Positions 63,320 to 64,000 of a stretch of 64,000 nucleotides of DNA are shown in pieces. Below the pieces are notes generated by a model that ran no database searches, was not told where the DNA came from, and was given only the letters and a program-made list of their open reading frames with translations. Position 1 is the first letter of the stretch. Each line of letters starts with the position of its first letter. The stretch lies in the NCBI GenBank assembly GCA_036867785.1, contig CP145418.1, forward strand, positions 868,001 to 932,000, given 5' to 3'. The DNA is from Plasmodiophora brassicae (taxonomy: Eukaryota; Endomyxa: Phytomyxea; Phytomyxea; Plasmodiophorida). Both the position numbers and the translations under genes were made by a program.

Positions 63320-63628
63320 GCTGCATCCGTCGCCAGTGAGGCCGTTCATTGGCCAACCGCAGGGGCCACAGGTAACGCCGAACCGGACACCCGACATGGG
63401 GCGATCTGCAACGACGATATCTGCGACAGGAACGCAGGGACCTCAACGACGCTCCATGATCGAATCGTCCTTGCGAACGCTAACTGGTTCGCTCTCGCGT
63501 CTTGCACCTGCGAGGCCATCGTCTCGTCCCATGTACGCTCAGGGTCAGACGGCGTCGACCTGATCTTCGAAGTCAATGTGCCTGATGACCCAGCCGTCTG
63601 TACGCAGACATCAGGTCGTTTGACCTGA
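63320..63628 (+). pseudogene. Remnant of a third seven-helix-family ectodomain, opposite strand
   Basis: The plus strand reads FIGQPQG near 63350 in one frame, then ICNDDICDRNAGTSTTLHDR, IVLANANWFALASCTCEAIV and SSHVRSGSDGVDLIFEV in another. These align with FIGPQPGD, YNDDLCDPNGAASTTMVS, LIVLASTDAVTSASCSQETI and MVSRGAAGIL of the gene at 61529. The frame changes once, and no membrane part follows. It is head-to-head with that gene, so it is an inverted, truncated duplicate. Confidence 0.75.
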
Positions 63629-64000
63629 CACGAAGTCTCAATGCCGCCACGCTCCCCAATATGAACGTATGGGCGTCATCTACTCCCCCTGACGTTGCCT
63701 TCGTCCGAATCGTAACGTGTAACGGATCTTGTGGTCGTCCGACACGATGAGCATGGCATTTGCCGTCCATCACCGAGCCATAACGAGTACGTCCGGCAGC
63801 GACCCTGGCATCGCATACCATATGAAAACCGCCCTGTCGGATATCGTGGATCGAAGTGTACTCGAGAGGTAGGCAACGCCCGCCGCACATAGACCAACCT
63901 GGGCTCGCCCGTTGCTGCTGAGGATGCCGGTGCCCGTGCTGAAGCTGATAGCTCTGTCCTGGTCGGCATTGCACGTCGTCGTACGAGGATCCGTGACATT
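63573..64000 (-). CDS. Possible partial gene running off the right edge
   Basis: On the minus strand, VTDPRTTTCNADQDRAISFS and TGTGILSSNGRAQ join through a GTTGGT...GACAG intron to GGFHMVCDARVAAGRTRYGS and VMDGKCHAHRVGRPQD in phase. The 5' end lies outside the window. No family recognised. The frame overlaps the degraded remnant on the other strand, so the true 3' end is uncertain. Confidence 0.25.
   Translation of the reverse strand, partial: CHGSSYDDVQCRPGQSYQLQHGHRHPQQQRASPGWSMCGGRCLPLEYTSIHDIRQGGFHMVCDARVAAGRTRYGSVMDGKCHAHRVGRPQDPLHVTIRTKATSGGVDDAHTFILGSVAALRLRVRSNDLMSAYRRLGHQAH

Overview
The window is nuclear DNA of a GC-rich, gene-dense eukaryotic microbe. Genes sit tens to a few hundred bases apart on both strands and are cut by many tiny introns (mostly 49-72 nt, GT-AG, one apparent GC-AG). 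Three things together suggest a flagellate-stage parasitic protist, most likely a plasmodiophorid (Rhizaria, Plasmodiophora-like). First, there are four genes of flagella or centrioles. Second, there are secreted proteins that join a SKP1-like domain to ankyrin repeats, a combination I recall being reported for clubroot-type plasmodiophorids. Third, there are decayed element fragments of a kind common in oomycete and plasmodiophorid genomes. The species is an inference.

Left part, 0.1-35.1 kb, is mostly conserved housekeeping genes. In order: an ALDH3-type aldehyde dehydrogenase, a ROK fructokinase, a membrane-anchored dual-specificity phosphatase, the dynein-arm factor CFAP300, the PI3-kinase VPS34, the spliceosomal HAT-repeat protein CRNKL1/Clf1, a relic transposase, a very large LamG/cysteine-rich membrane protein, a BTB-BACK protein, ribosomal protein eS12, a coiled-coil protein, an SR-type cyclin L, a 61-residue small protein, a GH47 mannosidase, and a giant CCDC17-like protein.

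Middle part, 35-58 kb, is the accessory region. It is built around a 4.0-kb inverted repeat (arm A 37.9-41.9 kb, arm B 53.6-57.9 kb) enclosing 11.7 kb. Each arm carries a SKP1-ankyrin gene and a small unknown gene. Arm A also overlaps an intact gene for a seven-helix membrane protein with a signal peptide, which is cut off in arm B. A run of 247 C bases interrupts the arm-B SKP1-ankyrin gene, exactly where inter-arm identity steps up. The enclosed segment holds a TPR-EDR1-pseudokinase fusion, a small membrane protein, a hormone-sensitive-lipase-like protein without its nucleophile, CFAP161, SSNA1, a 2-oxoglutarate oxygenase and a small secreted protein.

Right end, 58-64 kb: two oppositely oriented fragments of a BED-finger/hAT-like element flank an 80-bp-arm hairpin. 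Then come two tandem genes of the same seven-helix membrane protein group and a degraded third piece. CFAP300, CCDC17, CFAP161 and SSNA1 belong to flagellum/centriole biology; CRNKL1 and cyclin L to splicing; VPS34 and GH47 to the endomembrane system. The secreted and seven-helix proteins look like lineage-specific surface or host-interaction genes. No tRNA, rRNA, CRISPR array or retroelement was recognised.
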